Source: Phycisphaerales bacterium (GTDB lineage: Bacteria > Planctomycetota > Phycisphaerae > Phycisphaerales > UBA1924). Taken from it: DNA of 64,000 nt. The notes under the pieces are model-generated. The model did not search any database, was not told the DNA's origin, and saw nothing but the letters and a program-made list of their open reading frames with translations. The stretch spans positions 62,001 through 126,000 of the forward strand of contig JADLFW010000013.1 of assembly GCA_020849615.1 (NCBI GenBank), read 5' to 3'. Within the stretch, counting starts at the first letter, position 1. Each line of letters begins with the position of its first letter. A program made the translations under genes and the position numbers. Shown one piece after another: positions 54,768 through 64,000 of the stretch.

Positions 54768-55700
54768 ATGAAACTGAAGTCTGTGATGGGCGGGGCGTGC
54801 CTCGCGGTGGCGGTCGTGTCGGGCTCGGCGGGTCGGGTGATGGGCGAGCCGCCCGCGCCTTCGGCTGCGCGGTCGGAGGCGGAGCTGGACTCGCTGGTCC
54901 GCGGCTTCGGCGGGGACAAGTCGGTGACGCGGCCCGGGCGCGAGGCGATCATGGGTTTCTCGACGCCGACGACGATCAAGGAGATCGCGGTCAAGGGCGG
55001 GCAGCGGGTCAAGAAGGGGGACCTCCTGGTCCGCGGCGATGACGGCGAGCAGGTGGCGATCTGGAAGTACACCAAGCTCCAGGCCGAGACCGATCTGCCG
55101 GTGCAGAAGGCCCTGAAGACCAAGGAGCTGGCCGAGCTCGAGTGGACCAAGCACCAGGAGATGCAGAAGTCCGGCGCGGGCTCGCCGCAGGAGTACGACC
55201 GGGCCCGGCTGACCTACGAGTCGGCCGTGATCGACCTGGACACGGCGAAGCTGCAGCAGGAGCAGCAGGTGTCGGCGCTGGAGCGGGCCGACTCGCTGGT
55301 CGAGCGTTTCCGGCTGCGGGCTCCGTTCGACGGCGTGGTGGACATCGTGCTCTACGACGAGGGGCACAACGTCAACGAGCAGGACAAGGTCGTGAAGGTG
55401 GTGGATGTCGGGGTGCTGTGGATGGATGTGCCCGTCCCGACGCAGCAGACGGTGCAGCTGGGCTCGAAGGTCGGGGATCCGGCCTGGGTATTGACGGAGG
55501 TTCCGGGCGGCGTGCGCATCCTGTCTGGAAAGGTGATCGAGGTCGCCCCGACGGGCGATTCGGCCAGCCGCACCCGGCGGGTGCGGGTGGAGATCTCCAA
55601 CGCGGACGGGTCGGTGATCGCCGGCGAGCCGGCGTGGGTGCGGTTGAGCGAGCCGACGGCGGAGTGGAAGGCCAGGCAGCAGGCGATGGCGGGGCGCTGA
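54768..55700 (+). CDS. HlyD/RND-type periplasmic adaptor protein, exported
   Basis: This 310-residue protein has a signal peptide (MKLKSVMGGACLAVAVVSGS to VMGEPP). The membrane-fusion layout follows: biotinyl-lipoyl half-domain (FSTPTTIKEIAVKGGQRVKK GDLLVRGDD), a helical hairpin (LPVQKALKTKELAELEWTKH, YESAVIDLDTAKLQQEQQVS), second lipoyl half (RLRAPFDGVVDIVLYDEGHN), and a beta-barrel (VDVGVLWMDVPVPTQQTVQL). Adaptors bridge an inner-membrane pump to an outer-membrane channel. No RND or ABC pump is encoded nearby; instead two further lipoyl-containing proteins follow on the same strand. First gene of the locus. Confidence 0.87.
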   Translation: MKLKSVMGGACLAVAVVSGSAGRVMGEPPAPSAARSEAELDSLVRGFGGDKSVTRPGREAIMGFSTPTTIKEIAVKGGQRVKKGDLLVRGDDGEQVAIWKYTKLQAETDLPVQKALKTKELAELEWTKHQEMQKSGAGSPQEYDRARLTYESAVIDLDTAKLQQEQQVSALERADSLVERFRLRAPFDGVVDIVLYDEGHNVNEQDKVVKVVDVGVLWMDVPVPTQQTVQLGSKVGDPAWVLTEVPGGVRILSGKVIEVAPTGDSASRTRRVRVEISNADGSVIAGEPAWVRLSEPTAEWKARQQAMAGR

Positions 55701-55751
55701 GCGCGCAGCGGGTTGGGTCGCGCGGGCGGCCCGGTAGCGAGGAACTCATCG

Positions 55752-57776
55752 GTGATTGATCTTTCGAATCTGAAAGCGCCGGGGTGGCAGCGGATCGTGG
55801 CCGAGCTGGCGAGCCCGGCGCCGGATGACCACGCGTTCCATCTGCGGCTGGTGTCGGCGCTGGCGCAGGTGTCGGGGGCCAGGCAGGGCGTGGTGTTCGT
55901 GCTGCCGCCCGCGCCGGACGATGAGGCCGCGGCCCGGCCCGACCCGCGGCCCGTGCTGACCTGGCCGCTGTCGCCGGAGCAGAGCGAATCGCTGCAGCGC
56001 GGGGTGAGGCCGTCGGAACTGCACATCGAGGAATCGACGATCGAGCAGTCGATCGATGCGCGGAACGCGGCGCGGCAGGCGGCGGGGGCGCCGGGGGCGC
56101 GGGTCTTCGGGCTGGAGGCCGACCAGAAGCTGTACTACGACTCGGCCCCGGAGAAGGGGTTCCTGCTGGCGGTGCCGGTGTCGTCGGGTGCGCCGGGCTC
56201 GAGCGCCGGGCCCGACTCGGGCGCGGGCTCGGGCGTCGTGATCACGCTGCTGCTGGATGCCCGCTCGCGGCAGGCCCTGCAGACGACGCTGGCGCTGGTC
56301 GAGGTGCTGGCGGGGTACGCGTACAACCACACGGCGCAGCAGGCGCTGCGGCGGACGCGGCAGTCGGGGGCGGCCCTGGACCTGGCGGCCCGGCTGATCG
56401 CGGCGATCAACAACGCGCGCGGCTTCAAGGGCGCCACGCTGCAGCTGGTCAATGACCTGTGCCGGCAGCTGGGCGTCGACCGCGTGGCCCTGGGGTGGAT
56501 CCGCGGCGGCGCCAGCGAGGAGGCCAAGGGCTTCGCCCGCGTCGTCGCCATGAGCGACACGGAGAACATCGACCGCCGCATGGCGATGGTCCAGAAGCTC
56601 GAGGCCGCGATGGATGAGTGCCTCGACCAGGAGCAGGCGGTGCTCTTCCCGCCGCCCGCATCGGCCGGGCCCGGCGGGGACGCCGTGCTCTCGCAGGCGA
56701 TCATCCACGCCCACCGCGAGCTTGCGGCGAGCGATGCCAAGCTGCGGATCGCCTCGCTGCCGATGCGCGTCGACGACCGCGTGGTCGGCGTCGTGCTGCT
56801 GGAATCCTCCAGCGACCAGCCGATCGACGTCGCGACCATCGAGCTCATCCAGGCCGCGATGGACCTGGTGGCGCCGGTGCTCGAGATCCGCCGCAGCGAT
56901 GACCGGTGGATCGCCACCCGCACGTGGGACTGGGCCGTGCACACCGCGGCGTGGGCCGTCGGGCCCAAGCACACGCTCTGGAAGGTGGCGGGCCTGGTGC
57001 TCACGGCCGCGTTCCTGTCCACGATCTTCATCCGCGTGCCCTACCGCGTCGGCGCGACGATGGAGCTCCAGGCCCGGGAGCAGCGCACGGTCTCGATGCC
57101 CTTCGACGGCCGGATCATCGCGCTGGGCGACGGCGTCGAGGCGGGCAAGAAGGTCAACCAGGGCGATGTGCTGGTCGAGCTGGACGCGACCGAGCTGAAG
57201 CTGCAGGCGATCGCGGCCCGGTCGCAGATCGTGCAGGCCCAGAAGCAGGCGGATGAGGCCCTGAAGAAGGGCGACACCAACGGCGCGCAGGAGGCCGAGG
57301 AAAAAGTGAAGTCGGGCAAGGCGCAGCTGGAGCTCGCCGAGCACCGCATCGAGCAGGCGGTGATCCGGGCTCCGATCTCGGGCACGATCATCGGCGGCGA
57401 CCTGAAGGACCGCGTGCTCTCGAGCCTGAAGCTGGGTGAGCCGCTTTTCCAGGTGGCGGACCTCTCGGAGATGGTCGTGAAGGCGCGGGTGAGCGACCGG
57501 GATATCGCGATGATCCACGAGGGCACCGTCGGCGAGGCCGCGACCAAGGGCCGGCCCGACGAGACGCTGAAGTTCAAGGTCGAGCGGGTGGTGCCGCTGT
57601 CGCAGCCCGAGCAGGGCCAGAACGCCTTCGAGGCCCGGGGCAAGCTGGAGGCGAGCCCGGCGTGGATCCGTCCGGGCATGGAGGGCGTGGTGCGCCTGCA
57701 GACCAAGGAGCACTCGCTGCTGTGGATCGGCACGCGGCGGATCATGGACCAGCTGCGGCTGTGGCTGTGGTGGTGA
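55752..57776 (+). CDS. GAF-like/HlyD membrane adaptor fusion
   Basis: This 674-residue protein starts from GTG (GAGGAA upstream). Residues about 1-185 and 215-380 look like two GAF-type sensor domains (LVSALAQVSGARQGVVFVLP; INNARGFKGATLQLVNDLCR, GVDRVALGWI, LRIASLPMRVDDRVVGVVLL). One transmembrane helix near 413-432 (LWKVAGLVLTAAFLSTIFIR) precedes a HlyD adaptor: MELQAREQRTVSMPFDGRII, VNQGDVLVELDATELKLQAI, coiled hairpin, AVIRAPISGTIIGGDLKDRV, barrel. It joins cytoplasmic sensing to a periplasmic adaptor, which is unusual. It starts 51 bases after the first adaptor. Confidence 0.82.
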   Translation: MIDLSNLKAPGWQRIVAELASPAPDDHAFHLRLVSALAQVSGARQGVVFVLPPAPDDEAAARPDPRPVLTWPLSPEQSESLQRGVRPSELHIEESTIEQSIDARNAARQAAGAPGARVFGLEADQKLYYDSAPEKGFLLAVPVSSGAPGSSAGPDSGAGSGVVITLLLDARSRQALQTTLALVEVLAGYAYNHTAQQALRRTRQSGAALDLAARLIAAINNARGFKGATLQLVNDLCRQLGVDRVALGWIRGGASEEAKGFARVVAMSDTENIDRRMAMVQKLEAAMDECLDQEQAVLFPPPASAGPGGDAVLSQAIIHAHRELAASDAKLRIASLPMRVDDRVVGVVLLESSSDQPIDVATIELIQAAMDLVAPVLEIRRSDDRWIATRTWDWAVHTAAWAVGPKHTLWKVAGLVLTAAFLSTIFIRVPYRVGATMELQAREQRTVSMPFDGRIIALGDGVEAGKKVNQGDVLVELDATELKLQAIAARSQIVQAQKQADEALKKGDTNGAQEAEEKVKSGKAQLELAEHRIEQAVIRAPISGTIIGGDLKDRVLSSLKLGEPLFQVADLSEMVVKARVSDRDIAMIHEGTVGEAATKGRPDETLKFKVERVVPLSQPEQGQNAFEARGKLEASPAWIRPGMEGVVRLQTKEHSLLWIGTRRIMDQLRLWLWW

Positions 57777-57782
57777 GGGAAA

Positions 57783-57897
57783 TGGCAAATTTGCAAATGG
57801 CAAAGCGCAAATGTTGCCGGCCGGGAGCCGGCGCCGTCTCCGCCGGAGCTCTGCACCCGACCGTTCTGATTCGCCAACTGCCCTTTGCTGTTTGCCA
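57783..57897. repeat. A-rich inverted repeats between the two adaptor genes
   Basis: Left arm AAATGGCAAATTTGCAAATG followed by GCAAAGCGCAAATG (57781-57814); right arm CTGCCCTTTGCTGTTTGCC (about 57878-57896) is its imperfect complement. The 60-base loop is GC-rich and contains a CCGGC/GCCGG hairpin. Same family as 41429, 60097 and 60545. Confidence 0.8.
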
Positions 57898-57909
57898 CTT
57901 GGACCCCGC

Positions 57910-60081
57910 ATGACCGAACGCCCCACCTTCTCCCCGTTCTGGCACCGTGTCCGCGCGATGAAGCCGCGGCTGCGGCCCCACGTGCAGATCACGCGGCAGT
58001 TCTACCGCGGTCAGCGCTGGCACGTCGTGCACGACCCCGCCACCAACCAGTTCTACCGCCTCAACCCCATCGCCCACGAGTTCGTCGGGCTGTTCGACTC
58101 GCGCCGCACCGTCGAGGAGATCTGGCAGCACACCCTCACCCGCCACGGAGACCAGGCGCCGACTCAGAACGAGGTCATCCAGCTCCTCAGCCAGCTCCAC
58201 CACGCCAACCTCCTCCACGCCGAGACCACGCCCGAGACCGAGCAGCTGCTCGCCCGCGGCCGCGAGCGCACCCAGAAGAAGGTCAAGCAGCAGGCGATCG
58301 GCCTGATGTACTTCAAGATGCGGGTCTTCAACCCCGACCGCATCCTCTCCTGGCTCAGCCCGATCATGAAGCCCCTGCTCAACCGCTGGGGCCTGCTGGC
58401 CTGGGCCATCCTCATCACCTGGGCGATCGTCGCCAACATCATCCCCAACTGGGACCGCCTCGTCGGCGGCTTCGACAAGATCACCGAGCCCGCCAACTGG
58501 GGCTGGCTCATCCTGGTCTTCGTCATCACCAAGCTCATCCACGAGACGGGCCACGGCGTCATCTGCAAGCGGCTGGGCGGCCAGGTCCCCGAGTTCGGCT
58601 TCATGATGCTCGTGCTCTTCCCCGCGCCCTACGTCGACGCCTCGGCCTGCTGGGCCTTCCCCAGCAAGTGGCAGCGCATGGCCGTGGGCGCGGGCGGCAT
58701 GATCTTCGAGCTCGCCACCGCCGCCGCCGCTTCCTTCCTGTGGATCAGCGCCCCCGAGGGCAGCATCGCCAGCCGCGTCGCCTACAGCTGCATGCTCACC
58801 GCCAGCGTCTCGACCGTCATCTTCAACGCCAACCCCCTCATGCGCTTCGACGGCTACTACATGCTCAGCGATCTGCTCGAGATCCCCAACCTCATGCAGC
58901 GCTCGATGAACATGCTCAAGTTCTACTGCCAGAAGCACATCTACCGCATCGAGCAGGCCATCCCGCCCACCAACGCTTCCGGCGAGAAGATCGTCCTCAC
59001 CGTCTACGGCGTGCTCGCCATGGCCTACCGCCTCTTCCTCTTCTTCTCGATCACCCTGGCCATCATGGGCAAGCTCTTCGCGGTCGGCTTCCTGCTCGCG
59101 ATCTGGACCGCCGTCATGTGGTTCGTCCTCCCCGTCGGCGGCTTCATCCACTGGCTCGCCACCAACCCCCACCTCTCCGACTTCCGCGGCCGGGCCGTCC
59201 TCACCAGCCTCGGCCTGATCGCCGCGGGTGTCATCCTCATCGGGCTCGTCCCCGCCCCCGATCACCGCCGGGCCGTCGGCGTCGTCGAGAGCGCGGCCCG
59301 CACCGGCGTCTTCATCGGCGCCGATGGCTTCGTGATCTCATCCTCGGCCCGGCCCGGCGATCGCGTGAAGCAGGGCGACCCTATCGTCACCCTCGAGAGC
59401 GCCGAGCTGGTCGCCCAGTACAAGCTCGCCCAGGCCCAGCTCGGCGAGGCGCAGGCCCAGGAGCGACGGGCCTCCGGCCAGAATGAGGCGGCGGCCCAGA
59501 TCGCCCGCGAACGCATCCAGACCTACCTCGAGCAGATCGCCCACTACCAGACCAAGATCGAGCGCCTCACCGTCCGGGCGCCGCACGATGGCGTCGTCGT
59601 CGGCAACGATCCTGCCACGCTCGTGGGCGCGTTCCTCAAGGAAGGCTCGCCCGTGTGCGAGATCGTGGACCTCGACAACCTCCGCGTCACGGCGACCCTG
59701 TCGCAGACCGAGGCGTCGTGGCTGTTTCAGCTCTCGCGCGACCAGTACGATGTGAAGATGCGGCTGGTCTCGGATGTGGACACCGTCCGCCCGGGCGGGC
59801 CCGTCCGCGTCATCGATGCGGGCCAGAAGGACCTGCCCCACGCCGCGCTGGGCTTCGCGGGCGGCGGCACGATCGAGACCGACCCGCAGGACAAAAGCGG
59901 CCGGCATTCCAAGCGGCATCAGTTCAAGGTGTACATCGAGCCCGCCGAGGGCGAGGCCCGGGCCTGGCCCGGCGCGCCGGGCGAACGCGTCACGCTCCGC
60001 TTCCACCTCCCGCGCAGGCCCCTGATGGAGCAGTGGGTGGACCGGCTGCAGAAGCTGATCCAGGGGAGGGTGAATATCTGA
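57910..60081 (+). CDS. PqqD-like/M50 metalloprotease/HlyD fusion protein
   Basis: This 723-residue multi-pass membrane protein has the following parts. Residues about 25-105: PqqD-like peptide-binding domain (WHVVHDPATNQFYRLNPIAH, IWQHTLTRHGDQAP). Then a site-2-protease M50 core with zinc motif KLIHETGHGVICKRLGG (about 208-224) and the distal metal ligand NPLMRFDGYYMLSDLLE (about 304-320), and helices LTVYGVLAMAYRLFLFFSIT and VGFLLAIWTAVMWFVLPVGG. Residues about 460-640: HlyD lipoyl halves (FVISSSARPGDRVKQGDPIV TL; RAPHDGVVVGNDPATLVGAF) around a coiled hairpin, then barrel. M50 proteases cut within membranes; PqqD domains hold peptides. It may process or release exported peptides. Confidence 0.9.
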   Translation: MTERPTFSPFWHRVRAMKPRLRPHVQITRQFYRGQRWHVVHDPATNQFYRLNPIAHEFVGLFDSRRTVEEIWQHTLTRHGDQAPTQNEVIQLLSQLHHANLLHAETTPETEQLLARGRERTQKKVKQQAIGLMYFKMRVFNPDRILSWLSPIMKPLLNRWGLLAWAILITWAIVANIIPNWDRLVGGFDKITEPANWGWLILVFVITKLIHETGHGVICKRLGGQVPEFGFMMLVLFPAPYVDASACWAFPSKWQRMAVGAGGMIFELATAAAASFLWISAPEGSIASRVAYSCMLTASVSTVIFNANPLMRFDGYYMLSDLLEIPNLMQRSMNMLKFYCQKHIYRIEQAIPPTNASGEKIVLTVYGVLAMAYRLFLFFSITLAIMGKLFAVGFLLAIWTAVMWFVLPVGGFIHWLATNPHLSDFRGRAVLTSLGLIAAGVILIGLVPAPDHRRAVGVVESAARTGVFIGADGFVISSSARPGDRVKQGDPIVTLESAELVAQYKLAQAQLGEAQAQERRASGQNEAAAQIARERIQTYLEQIAHYQTKIERLTVRAPHDGVVVGNDPATLVGAFLKEGSPVCEIVDLDNLRVTATLSQTEASWLFQLSRDQYDVKMRLVSDVDTVRPGGPVRVIDAGQKDLPHAALGFAGGGTIETDPQDKSGRHSKRHQFKVYIEPAEGEARAWPGAPGERVTLRFHLPRRPLMEQWVDRLQKLIQGRVNI

Positions 60082-60096
60082 CGACGGGCCCGGCGC

Positions 60097-60130
60097 CAAA
60101 TGGCAAATCGCAAATGGCAAAGGGCAAATC
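60097..60130. repeat. Left A-rich inverted repeat flanking the four-helix gene
   Basis: CAAATGGCAAATCGCAAATG then GCAAAGGGCAAATC. It pairs with the right repeat at 60545-60578, so the gene at 60166 is bracketed by inverted copies. Confidence 0.88.
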
Positions 60131-60165
60131 AGGAGTCGGGCTTTCTTCGGGGGTCAGGAGTACTC

Positions 60166-60534
60166 GTGGGCCGGCTGAAGGATGAGTTTTTGGAACGGGT
60201 CGAGTCTTTCGCGGACCGGGTATGCGATGTGGCCGACGCCGTCGACCGCCTCTGCAAGTCGCGCCGCGTCGTTGACCAGATGTATGGCGCAGGCACCGCG
60301 GTCGCCGCCAACGCCTTCGAAGCCGACGAGGCGCTGAGCCGGGCCGACTTCTGCAAGTGTCTCGGCATCGCGGGCAAGGAGCTGAGCGAGACACGCTACT
60401 GGCTCCGGCTCGCCGGGCGCCGCGGCTGGGTGTCGGGCCGCCGCCTGATCGCGATCCAGGCCGAAGGGGCAGAACTGAAGAAGATCCTTGGCGCCATCAT
60501 CGCCAACACCCGTCGAAGCGGAGCCGCCCGATGA
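60166..60534 (+). CDS. Four-helix-bundle protein (S23/IVP/Avd-like)
   Basis: This 122-residue protein is entirely helical: FLERVESFADRVCDVADAVD, VVDQMYGAGTAVAANAFEAD, LSRADFCKCLGIAGKELSET, RYWLRLAGRRGWVSGRRLIA, AELKKILGAIIANTR. The order, the AGTAVAANAFEADEA turn and KELSETRYWLRLAG are diagnostic of the four-helix-bundle family encoded in 23S rRNA intervening sequences and related to the Avd proteins of diversity-generating retroelements. Members likely bind nucleic acid. It starts with GTG and lies between inverted A-rich repeats, inserted between the M50 and SecA-like genes. Confidence 0.85.
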   Translation: MGRLKDEFLERVESFADRVCDVADAVDRLCKSRRVVDQMYGAGTAVAANAFEADEALSRADFCKCLGIAGKELSETRYWLRLAGRRGWVSGRRLIAIQAEGAELKKILGAIIANTRRSGAAR

Positions 60535-60544
60535 CTCGGCTCCG

Positions 60545-60578
60545 CATTTGCCGTTTGCCATTTGCCCTTTGCTATTTC
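60545..60578. repeat. Right A-rich inverted repeat flanking the four-helix gene
   Basis: ATTTGCCGTTTGCCATTTGC then CCTTTGCTATTTC; its complement reads AAATAGCAAAGGGCAAATGG, matching the left repeat with one block in changed order. It ends immediately before the SecA-like ATG. Confidence 0.88.
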
Positions 60579-60580
60579 AC

Positions 60581-62581
<2,001 letters not shown>

Positions 62582-62865
62582 ACAACGACCGATAACCGGT
62601 AATCGCGAGTGATTCCAAGTCGTGCGAAAACTTCGATCCGTGCATAAGCAACGGAAATACCTTGGCTTACGAGCTTTGGCAGCCACGTGATACCCCGAAT
62701 GGGGCTTGAGTTTCTTGCGCTCCCCGATACCTTGTGTTTGAAAGCGGATTTCGTGATGCGATTCGCAGGGATGCGGTCGTGTCAGCGGGGTCCGATCGCG
62801 CACCGTGACTGTTGCGGGCGGGTCAGACCGCTCGTGCGCGACGGGGAGACCTTGGAGAGCGGCTC
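62582..62865. other. Lower-GC intergenic region before tandem exported paralogs
   Basis: This region of 284 bases of visibly lower GC than elsewhere has no supported gene. Stretches such as AACGACCGATAACCGGTAAT contain a GATAACCGGTAATC near-palindrome (62591-62604). TTGAGTTTCTTGC and GATACCTTGTGT at 62706-62736 might be a promoter for the exported gene at 62866. I saw no hairpin terminator after the SecA-like gene. Confidence 0.4.
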
Positions 62866-63420
62866 GTGGCTACATGGAGCAAGTGGATACCGGCGGCGCT
62901 CGCCGCCCTTTCGGTTCAGTCGTACGCGGACGCCGGGGTGCACGCGTTCCCGTCGGCGGGTTCGTGGGTGGTCGGGTCGCCTGGTCGTCTCGACAAGGAC
63001 CGGGTGGGGCTGTTCTGGTCGCGGGAACGCGGCGACAGCGTGACCCAGACGTTTGATGACCCGCTGCCCTACGTGGATCGGGTGATCCTGAGGCTCCGGC
63101 CCGGCGATACGCCGGTGTTTGATGACCCCTACAACGCGGGGGTGCTGTGGGCGGTGAAGATCAATGATCTGCGGATCGGGACGTTCTCCGTGATGCCGGG
63201 GTGGACGGGTGAGACGCCGATGGAGTTCCGGTTTGATCCGATCGCCAGTCCGGGCGACTACACGGTCCGGCTCGAGGTCATCGGCACAACGCCCGGCAGC
63301 TACCCGGGGCACACGTTTGGTGCTGACATCGACACTTCGGTTTCGCTGATCCCCGCGCCCGGCGCGGCGGCGCTGCTGGGTGTGGGAGGGCTGCTCGCGG
63401 CCCGTCGTCGTCGGGTGTAG
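62866..63420 (+). CDS. Exported protein with PEP-CTERM-like tail, paralog 1
   Basis: This 184-residue protein starts with GTG (VATWSKWIPAALAALSVQSY ADAGVHAF: signal peptide, cleaved near ADA). The mature part is AGVHAFPSAGSWVVGSPG, RVGLFWSRERGDSVTQTFDD, beta strands, then LIPAPGAAALLGVGGLLAAR plus RRRV, a planctomycete-type sorting tail. GGAGAG upstream supports the start. Its neighbour at 63542 is a clear paralog, and both follow the SecA-like locus on the same strand. Function unknown; probably a surface or extracellular protein. Confidence 0.82.
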   Translation: MATWSKWIPAALAALSVQSYADAGVHAFPSAGSWVVGSPGRLDKDRVGLFWSRERGDSVTQTFDDPLPYVDRVILRLRPGDTPVFDDPYNAGVLWAVKINDLRIGTFSVMPGWTGETPMEFRFDPIASPGDYTVRLEVIGTTPGSYPGHTFGADIDTSVSLIPAPGAAALLGVGGLLAARRRRV

Positions 63421-63541
63421 CCGCCGGGAGTTACGGAGTTGGGAGGCCCTGTCCGGGCGTTCGGAACCTGTTGGATTTCGATGGTCGAAGGTCGCGTGCC
63501 GAGCCCGGTGCGGGCCTGAAATGGTTCACCAAGGAGAGAAG

Positions 63542-64000
63542 ATGATGAAGTGCATCGCGATGATTGCAGTGGCAGCGGTTGCCGGATCCGCCGTGGCGGG
63601 CGTGCACACGTTCCCGTCATCCGGTTCGGCGGTCGTCGGTTCGGTCGGTTTCATCAGCCCCACGGAAGTCGGGTTCTTCTGGAGCGCAACCCGCGGCGAC
63701 AGCGTCCAAGAGACTCTCGCCGACACGCTCCCAATCGTGAACCAGGTCAAGCTCGATCTGGTTGTTCCCCGCAACTCGCTGGCCTCAGGCCTGAGCCTGA
63801 CCTGGGGAGTTGAGCTCAACGGGACCGACATCGGCACGTTTGCGGTGGCTTCAGGGCAAACCGGCCCGATCTCGCACACGTTCGACTTCGCGGGCATCGC
63901 GAGCCCGGGGTCGTACATGCTGCGCATCGAAGCCCGCAACACGATCCCGGGCGGCGGCGGATCGCACACGTTCGCGGCGGTGGATCGCACCACTGCGACC
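63542..64000 (+). CDS. Exported protein, paralog 2 (partial at right edge)
   Basis: The 153 visible codons have no stop before the edge. Signal peptide MMKCIAMIAVAAVAGSAVAG, then VHTFPSSGSAVVGSVGFISP, EVGFFWSATRGDSVQETLAD, IGTFAVASGQTGPISHTFDF. It aligns along its length with the protein at 62866 (AGVHxFPSxGSxVVGS; VGxFWSxxRGDSVxxT). AAGGAGAG before the ATG pair gives a strong ribosome-binding site. The sorting tail, if present, lies outside the window. Confidence 0.85.
   Translation, partial: MMKCIAMIAVAAVAGSAVAGVHTFPSSGSAVVGSVGFISPTEVGFFWSATRGDSVQETLADTLPIVNQVKLDLVVPRNSLASGLSLTWGVELNGTDIGTFAVASGQTGPISHTFDFAGIASPGSYMLRIEARNTIPGGGGSHTFAAVDRTTAT

Overview
The window is about 70% GC and densely coded. 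It most likely comes from a planctomycete, probably of the class Phycisphaerae. Pointers are exported proteins ending in a Pro-Ala-Pro-Gly/hydrophobic/poly-Arg sorting tail, prepilins with an H-X9-DG tail motif, several membrane proteins with a CPxCGYD...CxECG zinc ribbon, the futalosine-pathway enzyme MqnC, a Bacteroidetes-like AMP nucleosidase, and repeat-rich intergenic DNA. This placement is inferred from gene content; there is no rRNA in the window.

Layout. 1-9.5 kb: end of an ECF sigma factor with its FecR-like partner, a solitary F1 ATP synthase beta gene, then small enzymes (methyltransferase, three acetyltransferases including an Eis type, PilZ, EamA, sirtuin). 9.6-20.7 kb: a hybrid sensor kinase with an extracytoplasmic solute-binding domain, isocitrate dehydrogenase, a lower-GC three-gene island with a TIGR04255 protein, DinB, AhpD-like, CoA-binding and YajQ genes. 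20.7-33.5 kb: SpoIIE-type phosphatase, a 1-kb repeat field, a cytochrome c/sugar dehydrogenase fusion, an ArsR-SRPBCC-DUF1579 operon, AMP nucleosidase, glycosylasparaginase and a DUF481 outer-membrane protein. 33.6-50.5 kb: core genes (pssA, psd, mqnC, rpmH, clpS, mnmE, yidC, two clpP, glyA) mixed with prepilins and exported proteins. 50.6-54.4 kb: four tandem paralogous zinc-ribbon membrane proteins. 54.8-62.6 kb: the most unusual locus, with three HlyD-type adaptor proteins (one fused to GAF-like sequence, one to a PqqD-like domain and an M50 protease), a four-helix-bundle gene, and a short SecA-like ATPase. Two tandem exported paralogs follow to the right edge.

Interactions. The 54.8-62.6 kb genes look like parts of one envelope export or processing machine: SecA-like motor, intramembrane protease/adaptor and two further adaptors. 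The exported paralogs beside it are possible clients. Psd and PssA make phosphatidylethanolamine. ClpS, ClpP1 and ClpP2 belong to regulated proteolysis. YidC, MnmE and L34 are the remains of the widely conserved rpmH-rnpA-yidC-mnmE neighbourhood, here without rnpA.

Repeats are the second theme. They include two copies of a 126-bp MITE-like element, hairpins whose stems vary by compensatory changes, 7-8 bp period tracts at gene borders, a 68-bp tandem array, a roughly 40-bp tandem array between yidC and mnmE, and A-rich inverted repeats flanking the four-helix gene. Several repeats sit in frame inside conserved enzymes (sirtuin, MqnC, MnmE, glycosylasparaginase). I saw no tRNA, rRNA, CRISPR array or transposase gene.
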